The notes beneath the pieces were generated by a model. It was not told the DNA's origin. It searched no databases and saw nothing but the letters and a program-made list of their open reading frames with translations. A program made the position numbers and the translations under genes. A DNA stretch of 40,204 bases from Opitutales bacterium (GTDB lineage Bacteria > Verrucomicrobiota > Verrucomicrobiia > Opitutales > T3Sed10-336), in the NCBI GenBank assembly GCA_020831535.1, contig JAFIGF010000154.1, positions 1 to 40,204 on the forward strand, read 5' to 3'. This document shows, piece by piece, positions 6,784-14,480 of the stretch (its first letter is position 1; every line of letters starts with the position of its first letter).

Positions 6784-7698
6784 ATGGCTTCGGTGAAGAA
6801 AAAAGCGGTGTTGTTGGGGTGTGGCTACCTGGGAGAGTTTGTTGCCAGGGAATTGGCCCGAAAGGGGTGGACCGTGCACGCGGTCCGCCGTAACTGGGCG
6901 CAAATCCCCTTTAGCGAGATCGAAAAGCCGAATATTCATTGCCACGCCTGGGATATCCATGAGCAATACCCGGGCCCGGGCCTTCCGAAGGACCCCACGG
7001 TTGTTTTGAATTTTCTGAGCGCTGGCGGTCAAGGCCTGGCAGGCTATCGGCGAAATTACCTGGAATCCCAAGAGCGGATTGCCGACTGGTTGAGGCAGCT
7101 TCCCAAGCCTCCGGAGCATTATCTTTTCACCAGTAGTTCACGAGTCTATCCTCAGGATGGTGATGTTTGGGTAGAAGAAGGGGATGCCCCTGATTTTCTT
7201 CCGGACGATGAGGCTGGCGATTTGCTGCGACAGGGGGAAAAAGCAATTTTTGCCTGGCCGGAAAACTTGGTACTCCAACGGACGATCCTCCGGATCACCG
7301 GCATTTATGGGCCTGGGCGAAGTTTTTTACTGCGGCAGCTACAATCCGGCGGGGGTTATGTGCGGGAGCACTGCCAGCACTATCTCAATCTGATTCGGGT
7401 GGAGGATATCGTCGCGGCTGTTTCCATCGTTCTGGAAAAGCCTCCGGAAGGGACCGGGAAGATATATAACCTCAGCGATGGAAATCCTTTCCGGAAAGAG
7501 GAGATTTTGCGCTGGCTCGCCCGTCAATGTGGTTGCGAGAGCAATCTTTGGGTCGGGCCATCCTCCCCGCGAGTTTCCCGGAGAGGTCGGGTCGGTCCGA
7601 GGGCGAGCCGGAGGATCAATGCGGGTAAAATCCGGAAAGAAACCGGTTGGTATCCCCGTTATCCCTGCTTTGAGCAGGGCTTTCAGGACCTTTTTTAA
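6784..7698 (+). CDS. Atypical SDR / NAD(P)-dependent epimerase-like protein (YeeZ-like)
   Basis: The 304-residue protein has an N-terminal Rossmann motif at residues 12-17 (VLLGCGYLGEFVARELARKG), the pattern of YeeZ-like atypical SDRs. Strand and loop motifs of extended SDRs follow: VVLNFLSAGG, YLFTSSSRVYPQDG, LRITGIYGPGR, YLNLIRVEDIVAAV and GKIYNLSDG. Where typical enzymes have the catalytic YxxxK, this one has LLRQGEKAIF: the Lys region remains but the Tyr is replaced. It may therefore bind a nucleotide cofactor without classical dehydrogenase chemistry. The substrate is unknown. ATG 6784 is supported by the motif position. The gene is divergent from yajL with a 78-bp gap. Its own promoter is weak (TTGCCT 6749-6754, TTCTAT 6771-6776), again with almost no leader. 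Confidence 0.85.
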   Translation: MASVKKKAVLLGCGYLGEFVARELARKGWTVHAVRRNWAQIPFSEIEKPNIHCHAWDIHEQYPGPGLPKDPTVVLNFLSAGGQGLAGYRRNYLESQERIADWLRQLPKPPEHYLFTSSSRVYPQDGDVWVEEGDAPDFLPDDEAGDLLRQGEKAIFAWPENLVLQRTILRITGIYGPGRSFLLRQLQSGGGYVREHCQHYLNLIRVEDIVAAVSIVLEKPPEGTGKIYNLSDGNPFRKEEILRWLARQCGCESNLWVGPSSPRVSRRGRVGPRASRRINAGKIRKETGWYPRYPCFEQGFQDLF

Positions 7699-7736
7699 AA
7701 GGCCGGGAATGGGAAGGGAAGGCGGAACGTTTTCGC

Positions 7737-9062
7737 TTAGAAACTGACCCGATGAACCCTCTTGGTCAATTCTTCATAGCTAGACAGGACCCGCAGATCG
7801 GACTCCATGAGAGTTGCAGTGTCTTCGTCCCAATGAAAAAAATGACCGCCGTTGACTTCGATTTCGCGGGCCACCACCGAACCAAAGGCTTCACTGTTAC
7901 CCCGGAGATTCACCTGAGCTTCTGGAGCATAAACAATCGCGTAGAACCCAGCAGTGCCTCCGACATCGATGGTTTGACTTTCTCCCCCAATCCCGAAAAA
8001 ACGCAAATTTGCGGGATTCTCCGATTCATTAGCCACCGAGTTGCCGGCAAACCGCAAATCTCCGTGGGCGTACACGTCCGCCGAAGCATGTTCGCCTTCC
8101 AGGATAATCTGATTGCCCCCAGTCAAATTGCTCCCTTCCGTTGTCTCAAGGATTACAGGTCCAACAATTTTCAGGGTGGAGATATTTCCCCCAATGCCAA
8201 AATCGGAAACCTTGTAATGTTCCACCGTTTGGCCGCTGGCATCGCCAATGGTAATCGTGCGATTGCCACCTTGGCCTTCCGCCTCCGGATACTCCGTGAG
8301 CGCGGAGCTCGAATCCGGTGCTTCGACCAGAGGAAATTGCGCGACGAAATCGGTTGAAACCCGATTTTCGTTATGGTCATACGGGTCTTCATAGGTAACC
8401 ACCTGGCCATGCGTGCCAAAATAGGGCGCCTCCGCGCCAGTGGCGGCATAGCCATAAATTGTAGCGTGGCCCACATGCACCGCATTTCGCTCTACCGAGA
8501 TACTGCCAAAAGTGATTTCGCTTCCCCGGTTACTCACCCCATAAGGCCCCTGGGAGCTTCGGTAGCTATCGAAAGTGGAAACGTTCCCGGAGACTCTGAT
8601 GCGGTCGATGGCCACAATCCCTTGGGAGTGAATCGGCATAGGGACAAGATGGGCCCGGATTTGACGAATAATCATACGGTCATCGGTTACAAATACTTTG
8701 CCCTGACTCTCGACGACAGGTTCTTCCTCGTCTGCTCCATAAACGCGAATACGAATCTCCGCAGACCGAGCCCCTGGAAGTTCCAGATTGGTGAAAACGC
8801 CTTCCCAATATCCATTTATCTGGGTCCATTCGCTGCCGGTGAAACCATTGGAGCTATTGATTTGGTGAATTGACTTCTCAACCCCTCCCTCGGCCAGGTT
8901 GAAGGCCGCATTGTAAAAGAGGGATGAATGCGAAAACTGCATCTCTGACTGGGCCAGCCGTAGAAATGATCCTACCGCGAAAGCCAGGATTAAAAGAAGC
9001 AAGGTTATTCCAAGGATTATACTTCCTTGGTTATTATGGGGTATCGGGGTGATGTTTTTCAT
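7737..9062 (-). CDS. PilX-like pilus protein with DUF7305-type C-terminal domain
   Basis: The 441-residue protein starts with a Gly-preceded hydrophobic helix at about residues 13-36 (GSIILGITLLLLILAFAVGSF). Then comes a helix that keeps the PilX N-terminal look (LFYNAAFNLAEGGVEKSIHQI). It lacks the Glu5 of true prepilins, as PilX proteins often do. The long C-terminal part is beta-rich: repeated short Gly/Asn turns (SGNVSTFDS, GNISTLKIVGP, GNQIILEGEHASADVYAHG) and an ending of the form FYAIVYAPEAQVNLRGNSEAFGSVV plus HFFHWDE. This is typical of DUF7305 pilus-associated proteins. It is probably a minor or tip subunit of a type IV pilus or type II-like pseudopilus. It follows the PilW-like gene by 3 bp and is the third gene of that operon. 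Confidence 0.82.
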   Translation of the reverse strand: MKNITPIPHNNQGSIILGITLLLLILAFAVGSFLRLAQSEMQFSHSSLFYNAAFNLAEGGVEKSIHQINSSNGFTGSEWTQINGYWEGVFTNLELPGARSAEIRIRVYGADEEEPVVESQGKVFVTDDRMIIRQIRAHLVPMPIHSQGIVAIDRIRVSGNVSTFDSYRSSQGPYGVSNRGSEITFGSISVERNAVHVGHATIYGYAATGAEAPYFGTHGQVVTYEDPYDHNENRVSTDFVAQFPLVEAPDSSSALTEYPEAEGQGGNRTITIGDASGQTVEHYKVSDFGIGGNISTLKIVGPVILETTEGSNLTGGNQIILEGEHASADVYAHGDLRFAGNSVANESENPANLRFFGIGGESQTIDVGGTAGFYAIVYAPEAQVNLRGNSEAFGSVVAREIEVNGGHFFHWDEDTATLMESDLRVLSSYEELTKRVHRVSF

Positions 9063-9065
9063 GGG

Positions 9066-9656
9066 TTAGCCTTTGTTGCGGAGAATAAACCGGGTGGAAT
9101 AAATTTCTTCGGTAATACCTCTTTGCCCCCTTTTATCAAGGAGCCTGAGTTGCATTTGAACTTGTTTGATTTCGGCCGGATTGGAGGTTTCCAAACGATT
9201 GAGATTATAGCCCACGAAAGAGAATTGCTCGAGGCCTCTAAATAATTCACTCTGTTCAGCCGAATAAACTTCCTGCAAGTCAGGGGACAGGGTTCTCTGG
9301 GTTCGCTTGAGCAATCTTTTGTTTGGGTAATAGGCCAACGTTATTAACTTAGGGTTCTGGTCATCGGTTCCTTGATGGAACAACATGAGAACCCCTTCCT
9401 CCGGTTTAAAATGGACAATGTCCGCAGCCACTCGGATGTCCCTGCCCACAATCTCCACACCTTGACGGGTTTGGCCACTTAGACCGGAATAGGCGGAAAG
9501 GCTGTGGGAGCTTCGCCCAATGAAGATCAAGGAACTGAACAGGGCTCCGGCAATTAGGGAACCGAGGGATAAGGCCGTCATGACCTCAAGGAGGGAGAAC
9601 CCTCTTTGGGCGGAGGCCGTAAGGACCTCGGATTGTCTGGGGATTCGTTTCTTCAT
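9066..9656 (-). CDS. Minor prepilin, PilW/GspJ-like
   Basis: The 196-residue protein has a class III prepilin signal: a basic leader of about 18 residues, then RGFSLLEVMTALSLGSLIAG with Gly before the cleavage site, Phe+1 and Glu5, and a hydrophobic helix. The mature part fits PilW/GspJ-like minor subunits (QTRQGVEIVGRDIRVAADIVHF, then alternating strands LKRTQRTLS, LEQFSFVGYN, VQMQLRLLDKRG). Prepilin peptidase should process it at the inner membrane. Its ATG overlaps the stop of the PilV-like gene by 1 base (TGATG), which implies translational coupling. Minor subunits of this kind prime pilus assembly and support the PilX-like protein encoded next. Confidence 0.88.
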   Translation of the reverse strand: MKKRIPRQSEVLTASAQRGFSLLEVMTALSLGSLIAGALFSSLIFIGRSSHSLSAYSGLSGQTRQGVEIVGRDIRVAADIVHFKPEEGVLMLFHQGTDDQNPKLITLAYYPNKRLLKRTQRTLSPDLQEVYSAEQSELFRGLEQFSFVGYNLNRLETSNPAEIKQVQMQLRLLDKRGQRGITEEIYSTRFILRNKG

Positions 9657-10150
9657 CAGAATTCAGGATCGGGGAAGAGTCCTTGCAGTTCCTCGCTTCG
9701 GCTGGTTGAAGGAAGAGCTCCATAGTAAAAATCGTTAATTCCGTTCCGAGTGAAGTAAGAGAAGTATTCCCGCGTCGAGGAAGGGCCGCGGGTGGGCTTC
9801 CATTCGACGACAATGCGTGCCAGCAGTAACCCTTCCTCGATCTCCACCAGCGTCCTTTTGGTCTCGAAGCGACCACTGCTATTAGAAGGAATGTGCTGCG
9901 AAGAGTCCCGGTCTTCCCAGTCTGGATAGCGTACCAGGTTTTCCATCATCGGCCAGTTTTTCAGCCGCAGGATTTCCATTTCCGATTGCAGAATCTGTGA
10001 AACCCGTGTGCTGTCACGGGAGAATTGTGCCATGGCAAATCCACGATTCAACGCTGCCATGGCCATCGCTACCACGGTCATTATAACCATTACACCAATG
10101 ATCACTTCGATCAGGGTAAACCCGGAGATTTGGGGTTCTTTTTTACGCAT
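9656..10150 (-). CDS. Minor prepilin, PilV/GspI-like
   Basis: The 164-residue protein opens with a short basic leader (MRKKEPQIS), then GFTLIEVIIGVMVIMTVVAM. This is a perfect prepilin cleavage site with Glu5 and a long hydrophobic helix, and it continues AALNRGFAMAQFSRDSTRV. A soluble domain of about 110 residues ends in strands. No pilin disulfide pair is present. It is the first gene of a three-gene minor-pilin operon with overlapping or nearly touching reading frames. Major pilin, ATPase and platform genes are absent from the window and must be encoded elsewhere. A plausible promoter lies just upstream. Confidence 0.87.
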   Translation of the reverse strand: MRKKEPQISGFTLIEVIIGVMVIMTVVAMAMAALNRGFAMAQFSRDSTRVSQILQSEMEILRLKNWPMMENLVRYPDWEDRDSSQHIPSNSSGRFETKRTLVEIEEGLLLARIVVEWKPTRGPSSTREYFSYFTRNGINDFYYGALPSTSRSEELQGLFPDPEF

Positions 10151-10186
10151 GACTTTATCGGGGTTAGGGGAGAATAACTATTTAAT

Positions 10187-10214
10187 ATCATACATAGAAC
10201 CCCATTATTCGCAA
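10187..10214 (-). promoter_or_regulatory. Promoter of the minor-pilin operon
   Basis: On the minus strand, TTGCGA (10214-10209), a 16-bp spacer and TATGAT (10192-10187) precede the PilV-like gene with a leader of about 30 bases. An inverted repeat, ATTATTCGC (10204-10212) and GCGAATGAT (10232-10240), 8 of 9 pairs, covers the -35 and could be an operator. No regulator gene is nearby. Confidence 0.4.
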
Positions 10215-10359
10215 TGAATATCGTTTGGAAAGCGAATGATTAACAAAGATTTACAACAAAAATCCCCAATTTTTAACAAGGGGGCATGGAATACTCGATT
10301 CACCGGAAGAAAATAAGGTTTCCAAGAGACCAAAAACCCGATTTGTTAAGGGGATGTCC

Positions 10360-11298
10360 ATGCTTGCCGAAGACTCAGCTAAACCCAATGAATCTGTTCG
10401 CCCGACGGCGATTCCCAAACATGACGGCTTTTCCGGATGGTCTTCACATTACCCCTTTGCCAGTCATTTTTTGGATGTCCCGGCAGGGCGCCTGCACTAT
10501 ATCGATGAGGGGGCAGGGGAGCCCTTGGTTATGGTTCACGGAAACCCGACCTGGTCCTTCTTCTATCGGCATCTCATCACTGGCCTAAGGGGACAGAATC
10601 GTTGTTTGGCCCTCGATCATATGGGCTGTGGTTTTTCCGACAAACCAGTCGATTTCTCGTACCGATTGGCTGATCATGTGGCCAATCTCGAACGTTTTTT
10701 GGTGGCTCTGGACCTGCAAAACGTGACGTTGGTGGTTCACGATTGGGGAGGGGCGATCGGCATGGGGGCGGCCCTTCGGCAAAAAGAGCGCATCAAGCGA
10801 TTGGTCATCCTGAATACCGCTGCCTTTCCTGCGGACCGCATGCCTTGGCGAATCAAAGTCTGTCGTACTCCGGTTCTCGGCCCTTTGGCGGTGCGGGGGG
10901 CGAACCTTTTCGTCCGTGCTGCCTTGCGCATGGCCATGGGCGATCCGCGCCGCATGACCCGCAACAACGCCAAAGGCTATGTATTGCCATACGATTCCTG
11001 GAAAAACCGCATTGCCATTCAGAAATTTGTTGAAGACATCCCCATGGACTCTTCTCATCCGAGTTACCATCAATTGGAGGAAATCGGAAAAGGGCTCCAG
11101 TCCTTTTCCTCGCTCCCCGTCTTTATCGCCTGGGGTATGAAGGATTTTTGTTTCACTCCCTGGTTTTTGGAAAAGTGGAAAAGTGTTTTCCCCGATGCTG
11201 AGGTGCACCAGTATGCTAAGGCCGGCCATTACCTACTCGAAGAAGAAGGGGAGGATATTCGCCGAAAACTCCGTCGTTTCCTCAACCGAAACCCGTAA
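10360..11298 (+). CDS. Haloalkane dehalogenase / OleB-like alpha/beta hydrolase
   Basis: The product has 312 residues from ATG 10360; ATG 10354 is in frame two codons upstream. AGGGG at 10349-10353 is well spaced for 10360 and too close for 10354. Hallmarks, numbered from 10354, are HGNPTWSFFYRHL with halide-binding Asn64, the nucleophile Asp130 plus Trp131 in VVHDWGGAIGMG, a catalytic Asp in FIAWGMKDFCF, and a catalytic His in KAGHYLLEE. The Asp-Asp-His triad with Asn/Trp places it with haloalkane dehalogenases and OleB, the beta-lactone decarboxylase of long-chain olefin synthesis. The cap region (AGHAARIA-type shadows excluded; read as ALRMAMGDPRRMTRNN) is consistent with the class III/OleB group. 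No oleA, oleC or oleD is adjacent, so the substrate is undecided. The 200-bp upstream region is AT-rich and shared with the divergent pilin promoter. Confidence 0.88.
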   Translation: MLAEDSAKPNESVRPTAIPKHDGFSGWSSHYPFASHFLDVPAGRLHYIDEGAGEPLVMVHGNPTWSFFYRHLITGLRGQNRCLALDHMGCGFSDKPVDFSYRLADHVANLERFLVALDLQNVTLVVHDWGGAIGMGAALRQKERIKRLVILNTAAFPADRMPWRIKVCRTPVLGPLAVRGANLFVRAALRMAMGDPRRMTRNNAKGYVLPYDSWKNRIAIQKFVEDIPMDSSHPSYHQLEEIGKGLQSFSSLPVFIAWGMKDFCFTPWFLEKWKSVFPDAEVHQYAKAGHYLLEEEGEDIRRKLRRFLNRNP

Positions 11299-11327
11299 GA
11301 CGGGGGTCAGAGGTCAGCACCACCCCT

Positions 11328-11351
11328 GCGCGGCCGCTTTAGCGGTTGCGC
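11328..11351 (+). terminator. Strong GC hairpin downstream of the hydrolase gene
   Basis: GCGCGGCCGC (11328-11337), loop TTTA, then GCGGTTGCGC (11342-11351). All ten positions pair if two G-T wobbles are allowed. There is no T-run after it, so it may be a repeat-borne structure rather than a true intrinsic terminator. Confidence 0.35.
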
Positions 11352-11365
11352 GGAACACTCCGACC
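11342..11365 (+). repeat. 24-bp dispersed intergenic repeat, copy 2
   Basis: Partner of 2250-2273 with one mismatch. Its first ten bases are also the right arm of the 11328-11351 hairpin. The left arm is not present at the first locus, so that copy looks truncated or rearranged. Confidence 0.6.
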
Positions 11366-11699
11366 ATGCGTGTCTCTCCCTGCATATTCCAGCTCCGCTG
11401 GTGGCCGTACTGACCTCCGACCTCCGACTTCCATATGATTTTGGCACGAATTGCTTATTTTTTGGCCGGAGGTGGATAGGCAAGATGGGGCGTTTCTGCT
11501 AAGATAAGGTGTTATCCCCACGTTGGCCGCTTTGACGGGCGTTCTTTTTGATTCCTTTGCCCGCTCCGGCTGGTCGGGATGACCCTCTTTCGATCCCTTT
11601 ATTTCAACCCCGATGCCCCTTTGGCGATTTTTGGATGCTTTTTTTCCGCCCCGCAGGGGGGTTGCCTCTTTTGCTTTTTCGCCCATCACGATGCTTTTT

Positions 11700-14444
11700 A
11701 TGAAATTAAGAAACTCCTTTCCTTTGTCCGTTCTTGTTTTGCGGGTACGTTTTCTTTCGATCTGCTTTCTGATGGGGGTGTTTGGTAGCCTTTCGCCGCA
11801 GTTGTCAGCGGATGATCCGGTGTTGGTTTTTGGTTCGCCGGAGGCGCAGCGGATGGGGCAGGTTTTACCGGATTCGCCGGCGGTGGACCTGTCGGATCGG
11901 TATGGTCCGGTCGGGGATTTGGATGAGGGGGCGGAGCCGTGGCGGCTGTTTCTCGTTCGCGAGGACCGGGTGGTTTTGCAATATGATGGGGAGGTGCCTC
12001 CGGCGATCCGGGAGGGTTCCCTTTTGACCAATCTGGTTCCCCGCCATGAGGGGGAGATTTTTTATCGCAAGGTGGTGGGGGTCAGTGATGATGCCACGCG
12101 CTCTTTGTTGACCTTGTTCACCCGGGAGGTGCCGGTGGTGCAGATGGTGGGCCGGGGAGAGGTGCGGGTGACCGATTTTGCCATCACGTTTTTGCTCGAT
12201 GAGGAGGGGCAGTTGGCGGAAGTGCTGGATGCGGGGGATCCGGAATCGAACCGGGTGGAGTTTTTGCTGGAAAATGAGTCCCTGCGCGATAGCGATGGGG
12301 TGGAGTTGCTGGTGCAGGAGGCGAAGTTCCGTTATCTGCCGGATTTCGGGGCGATGTTCAATGTGTCCGAGGGGGATTTGCAGGATGCGTCCATCGTTAT
12401 CGGCGGGGAGGTGGAAAGTGCCTTGCAGGGAACTTGGAGCGGGGTTGAGGACCGGAGGGTGGAGTATGGCGAGGCGTCGGTGGAATTTCCTGAATACCGG
12501 CGGTTTGTCGCTTTTCTCGGAGCGGTCGGGCAGGTACCGATCTGGTTGACGGGGTCCATTGGGGTCGAGGTGGAAATGTCGGTTTTCTCCCATGAGGAGC
12601 ATGCGCTGGCCACGGGCTTTTCCCATGATTATGCGTTTACGTTGTCGGGAAATTATCAACGGGAGCGTGATCCGCTGGTGATTTATGACCGGAGTCATGA
12701 GGAGTTCGGGGCGCCGGAGGTGGGTTCCACCACGTTGAGCACTTTCGGTCGGGCGCGGGGAGAAATGATGATGCGTCCGCGTATCCGGGCCTCGCTGGGG
12801 AACTGGACGCTGGAGGCGCAGTCGGAGACCCGGTTGCGCTATCATCATTTGGAGGAGGTGCGGTTTGATGATGAGGCACCCGACCGTTTTGATCTGGATG
12901 CGGACATCCGCCTGCATGGGAGTATGGACATTCCCGAGGAGCGCCGGCAGTTGGATCTGCCGCCTCTGGTGGTGTATGATATTTTGCATCATCCGTGGGC
13001 GCTTCCGGCGGAGACGCCGGCTTCGGCGGAGATCTTCCGGCAGCCCCGGCACGAGGGGTTAATCGAGGGAGACACGTTGGTGCTGACGGCCCACGCCTTG
13101 TCCGGTGCGGGGAGTGGCAGCTACCAATGGTTTTTCAATGAGGAACCGATTTCCGGAGGCAGTGACGGGCGTCTGGTGATCGAGAATGTGACGACGGAGC
13201 AGGATGGGCAGTATCATGCGGAAGTCACGATTGACGGGACGACGCTGACCACCCGGGTGGCGGAGGTTCTGGTTTCTCCCCTGGGCGTAGGGGATGTGTT
13301 GACCAAGCGGGACGGTTTGGTGGAGATGGCGTTTGTGCCCGGCGGGGCGTTTACCCACGGGACGTTTCCGGACCGGTTTCCGATCGAGTATGAAGATCAT
13401 TTTTTTGATCCCGAGGACAAGTGGGTGTCGAGCAAACCCTTCTACATCTATTCGCCGGAGTTTCGCCGGGAGTGGCCGATGCGGCGGTTTGTCGTTTCGT
13501 CCTTTTACATGACCCGGTCTCCGCTGAACGTGGAACAGATCGAGACGATTCTGGAGTGGGGAAGCCGCAATGGCTATAATTTTGCCTTTCACCACGTCGG
13601 CCCCCCGGGTGAAGTTAACCTTGATGGCTATGTGTATCCCCGCACCTATCCAGCGGAGTTGCGTTCGAATTATCCGGCGCGTCCGATGCATGCCAAACTT
13701 CTCAATGCATGGAGTGAGATGGAGGGCTTTGAACCGGCCTTTTACCATATGGAGACCGGAGAGGTTTTTCGGTCCCAGTCCTCAACGGAATACTATATCA
13801 CGATGGATCCGACCAAGAACGGGTATCGCCTGCCCACCGAGTGGGAGTGGGAAATGGCTGAGCGGGGGGGTGCCGACACGGATCTTTACGCCGGGAATGT
13901 GACATTTTCCCCTGACCGCCTGCCGCAGAATCTGGTCAGTCGGGATTCCTTCGCGTATCATCCCGAAGACGATTTTTTTGAAGACCCGGATCCGGTGTTG
14001 ATCAATGTTTCCTGGCATCGGGCGAACAAGCATTTGTTTGACCGTACGCAATACCACTATGGGCCGAATTGGCCGGCCGATGCGATGGTGCCCTATGGGC
14101 ATACCCAGGTGAACGGGTATGGGTTGCGGGATTTTCATGGCTTTTATGGCGAGCATACCGCCTGCTACGTGACGACGATCGAGGGGGTTTCCCCGGAACG
14201 GGATCCCCATACGGAGGAACCGGAACTGGATACCTGGGAGGAGTGGTTTCACCGCCTGCCGGAGAATTACAATGAGAACTGGTTCTGGGCGGATTATCAA
14301 ATTTCCCGGGGCAGTTGGCACAACAAGTCCAATCTGCGCCAGCGGTCGAGTTATCGCCGGGTGGCCAGCCCTTCCAATATGTATCCCCATGAACGCACGC
14401 GGACGATCCGTGCGGTGCGCACTCATGTTCCCTCCAGTGAATAA
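11700..14444 (+). CDS. Secreted Ig-domain protein with SUMF1/FGE-like C-terminal domain
   Basis: From ATG 11700 the product has 914 residues; ATG 11691 or 11613 are possible, none with a good ribosome site. Residues about 1-36 form a signal peptide (SVLVLRVRFLSICFLMGVFG, then PQLSA before DDP). Residues 37-440 are an unrecognised beta-rich region. An Ig-like domain follows at about 443-526 (SGSYQWFFNEEPISGG, EQDGQYHAEVTIDG). Residues 531-911 are a SUMF1/FGE-sulfatase fold: VEMAFVPGGAFTHGT, FVVSSFYMTRSPLNVEQ, YRLPTEWEWEMAERGG, NGYGLRDFHGF, SRGSWHNKSNLRQRSSYRR. The two active-site Cys of formylglycine-generating enzyme are absent (the GGSW segment reads GSWHNKSNLRQR), and WEW after the DxHG motif is changed to GEH. 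Enzymatic activity is therefore doubtful; ligand binding or a structural role is more likely. It lies 36 bp upstream of the giant subtilase gene, probably in one operon. Confidence 0.85.
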   Translation: MKLRNSFPLSVLVLRVRFLSICFLMGVFGSLSPQLSADDPVLVFGSPEAQRMGQVLPDSPAVDLSDRYGPVGDLDEGAEPWRLFLVREDRVVLQYDGEVPPAIREGSLLTNLVPRHEGEIFYRKVVGVSDDATRSLLTLFTREVPVVQMVGRGEVRVTDFAITFLLDEEGQLAEVLDAGDPESNRVEFLLENESLRDSDGVELLVQEAKFRYLPDFGAMFNVSEGDLQDASIVIGGEVESALQGTWSGVEDRRVEYGEASVEFPEYRRFVAFLGAVGQVPIWLTGSIGVEVEMSVFSHEEHALATGFSHDYAFTLSGNYQRERDPLVIYDRSHEEFGAPEVGSTTLSTFGRARGEMMMRPRIRASLGNWTLEAQSETRLRYHHLEEVRFDDEAPDRFDLDADIRLHGSMDIPEERRQLDLPPLVVYDILHHPWALPAETPASAEIFRQPRHEGLIEGDTLVLTAHALSGAGSGSYQWFFNEEPISGGSDGRLVIENVTTEQDGQYHAEVTIDGTTLTTRVAEVLVSPLGVGDVLTKRDGLVEMAFVPGGAFTHGTFPDRFPIEYEDHFFDPEDKWVSSKPFYIYSPEFRREWPMRRFVVSSFYMTRSPLNVEQIETILEWGSRNGYNFAFHHVGPPGEVNLDGYVYPRTYPAELRSNYPARPMHAKLLNAWSEMEGFEPAFYHMETGEVFRSQSSTEYYITMDPTKNGYRLPTEWEWEMAERGGADTDLYAGNVTFSPDRLPQNLVSRDSFAYHPEDDFFEDPDPVLINVSWHRANKHLFDRTQYHYGPNWPADAMVPYGHTQVNGYGLRDFHGFYGEHTACYVTTIEGVSPERDPHTEEPELDTWEEWFHRLPENYNENWFWADYQISRGSWHNKSNLRQRSSYRRVASPSNMYPHERTRTIRAVRTHVPSSE

Positions 14445-14470
14445 TTTTCCCGACAACTTTAGATCCCCGA

Positions 14471-14475
14471 AAGGA
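14471..14475 (+). promoter_or_regulatory. Ribosome binding site of the giant subtilase gene
   Basis: AAGGA lies five bases before ATG 14481 and eight before the in-frame ATG 14484. It is one of few clear Shine-Dalgarno sites in the window and supports the start immediately before the membrane segment. Confidence 0.55.
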
Positions 14476-14480
14476 CCCTC

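Larger units (their letters stand above)
11306..11421. repeat. Intergenic element bounded by 12-bp inverted repeats
   Basis: GTCAGAGGTCAG (11306-11317) is an 11/12 inverted match to CTGACCTCCGAC (11410-11421). Inside lie a hairpin (11328-11351) and the 24-bp dispersed repeat. The 116-bp unit starts 8 bases after the hydrolase stop codon and encodes nothing convincing. It resembles a small non-autonomous palindromic element. The rest of the gap, to about 11690, holds no gene I can support. Confidence 0.45.

Noticed and set aside
6706-7119. N-terminal extension of the DJ-1 frame to 323 residues
   Set aside because: It would lie entirely antisense to the SDR gene and across the yajL promoter. 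The family N-terminus begins at MSKKALIV.
11442-11454. TGGCACG-AA-TTGC resembling a sigma54 (-24/-12) promoter upstream of the FGE-like gene
   Set aside because: The GG and GC elements are 8 bases apart instead of 10, a spacing that sigma54 does not tolerate.
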